Positions 21,365 to 22,080 of a stretch of DNA of 22,080 nt are shown here, one piece after another. Under the pieces are notes generated by a model. That model was not told the origin of the DNA and ran no database searches. It was given only the letters and a program-made list of their open reading frames with translations. The DNA is from an uncultured Lachnospiraceae bacterium (GTDB lineage: Bacteria > Bacillota > Clostridia > Lachnospirales > Lachnospiraceae). The stretch spans positions 1 through 22,080 of the forward strand of contig CAJURF010000063.1 in the NCBI GenBank assembly GCA_910588825.1. Direction: 5' to 3'. Position numbers and translations under genes: made by a program. Position 1 is the first letter of the stretch. Every line of letters starts with the position of its first letter.

Positions 21365-22080
21365 ATGGAGAAGACGCTGTATGACCCCCGGTTTGAGCAT
21401 GACAACTGTGGAATCGGGGCGGTAGTCAATATAAAAGGGATCAAGACCCACGAGACAGTGGCCAACGCACTGAAGATTGTGGAGAATTTAGAACATAGAG
21501 CAGGCAAAGATGCCGAAGGAAAGACAGGAGACGGAGTGGGAATTCTGTTACAGATTTCGCACAAGTTTTTTTCCAGAACCTGTCATTCCCTCGGCATTTT
21601 TTTGGGTGAAGAGAGAGATTATGGTGTGGGGATGTTTTTCTTTCCACAGGATGAGCTGAAGCGCAATCAGGCGAAGAAAATGTTTGAAGTGATCGTGGAA
21701 AAAGAGGGCTTAAAGTTTCTGGGATGGAGGGAAGTGCCCACAGTTCCCGGGGTTTTAGGCCAGCGGGCGGCTGCCTGTATGCCCTGTATTATGCAGGGAT
21801 TTGTCAAACGGCCCCAGGGACTGGAGAGAGGGCTGGCGTTTGACCGGAGGCTGTACATTGTGCGCAGGATTTTTGAGCAGAGCAATGACAATACGTATGT
21901 GTCTTCCCTGTCCAGCCGCACCATTGCCTATAAAGGAATGTTTCTGGTGGGACAGCTTCGCACGTTTTATAAAGATCTGCAGAGTGAAGACTATGAGTCA
22001 GCCATTGCCATGGTCCATTCCCGGTTCAGCACCAACACCAATCCCAGCTGGGAGCGGGCCCACCCCAACCGTTTTATTGT
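21365..22080 (+). CDS. gltB: Glutamate synthase large subunit, N-terminal part (cut by window end)
   Basis: The frame stays open to the last base, giving 238 codons of a protein normally near 1,500 residues. The start MEKTLYDPRFEHDNCGIGAV shows the short propeptide and the amidotransferase class II nucleophile Cys15 (DNCGIG). EHRAGKDAEGKTGDGVG and SRFSTNTNPSWERAHPNR are hallmark GOGAT motifs of the glutaminase domain. The enzyme makes two glutamates from glutamine and 2-oxoglutarate; the Fe-S cluster and FMN domains lie beyond the window. It has its own promoter. Whether gltD follows cannot be seen. ATG 21365 is preceded by GAAAGGATGG. Confidence 0.95.
   Translation, partial: MEKTLYDPRFEHDNCGIGAVVNIKGIKTHETVANALKIVENLEHRAGKDAEGKTGDGVGILLQISHKFFSRTCHSLGIFLGEERDYGVGMFFFPQDELKRNQAKKMFEVIVEKEGLKFLGWREVPTVPGVLGQRAAACMPCIMQGFVKRPQGLERGLAFDRRLYIVRRIFEQSNDNTYVSSLSSRTIAYKGMFLVGQLRTFYKDLQSEDYESAIAMVHSRFSTNTNPSWERAHPNRFI

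Overview
The window reads as chromosomal DNA of an anaerobic Gram-positive gut bacterium, most likely a Lachnospiraceae (Blautia/Clostridium cluster XIV type). The reasons are the moderate GC content, strong AGGAGG-type ribosome sites, sigma-A promoters with extended TGC-TATAAT boxes, a two-gene SufC/SufB-type Fe-S system, GHKL/LytTR signalling, and small secreted proteins typical of this group. That placement is an inference from content; there is no rRNA or tRNA in the window.

Layout: 81-704 is a small secreted protein. 711-2570 is an Fe-S cluster assembly operon (smsC-smsB) behind an elaborate leader with three TATAAT boxes at 10-bp period and a 26-bp RNA hairpin. 2614-3555 is a LysR regulator. 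3559-8712 is a decaying asparagine/aspartate catabolism island. In it an intact NhaC-type antiporter and an intact asparaginase are flanked by the wreck of a sigma-54-type activator and the wreck of aspartate ammonia-lyase, both with internal deletions. Palindromic operators remain in front of the antiporter. 8781-10355 is an AAA-ATPase/PD-(D/E)XK protein of the mobile-associated kind. 10359-11774 looks like a scar of mobile DNA. It carries a type III toxin-antitoxin locus (ToxN/AbiQ-type toxin, leaderless terminator, promoter) and a 49-residue membrane peptide.

11789-13800 encodes a GHKL histidine kinase and a LytTR response regulator. 14094-16558 holds a membrane Ser/Thr kinase with extracytoplasmic TPR-like region, a secreted Gln/Glu-rich protein and a small conserved protein. 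16732-18191 holds a HAD phosphatase and a CPBP membrane protease. 18195-18364 is a structured repeat-like element ending in a strong terminator. 18482-19091 is a membrane protein plus XRE regulator pair under a palindromic operator. 19106-19664 is a ParE/RelE toxin with a Phd/YefM antitoxin. 19808-20947 is a secreted PPC-PPC-Fn3 protein. From 21365 the N-terminal part of glutamate synthase (gltB) runs off the window.

The two most interesting observations are RNA-level. First, the RNA between promoter and terminator upstream of the ToxN-type toxin shows no clear tandem repeat. Instead it can fold into a tightly packed four-way junction (cloverleaf) using essentially every base. Second, two distant operons (smsCB and the HAD gene) share a promoter-proximal hairpin in which a compensatory A-U to G-C change supports a conserved RNA structure.
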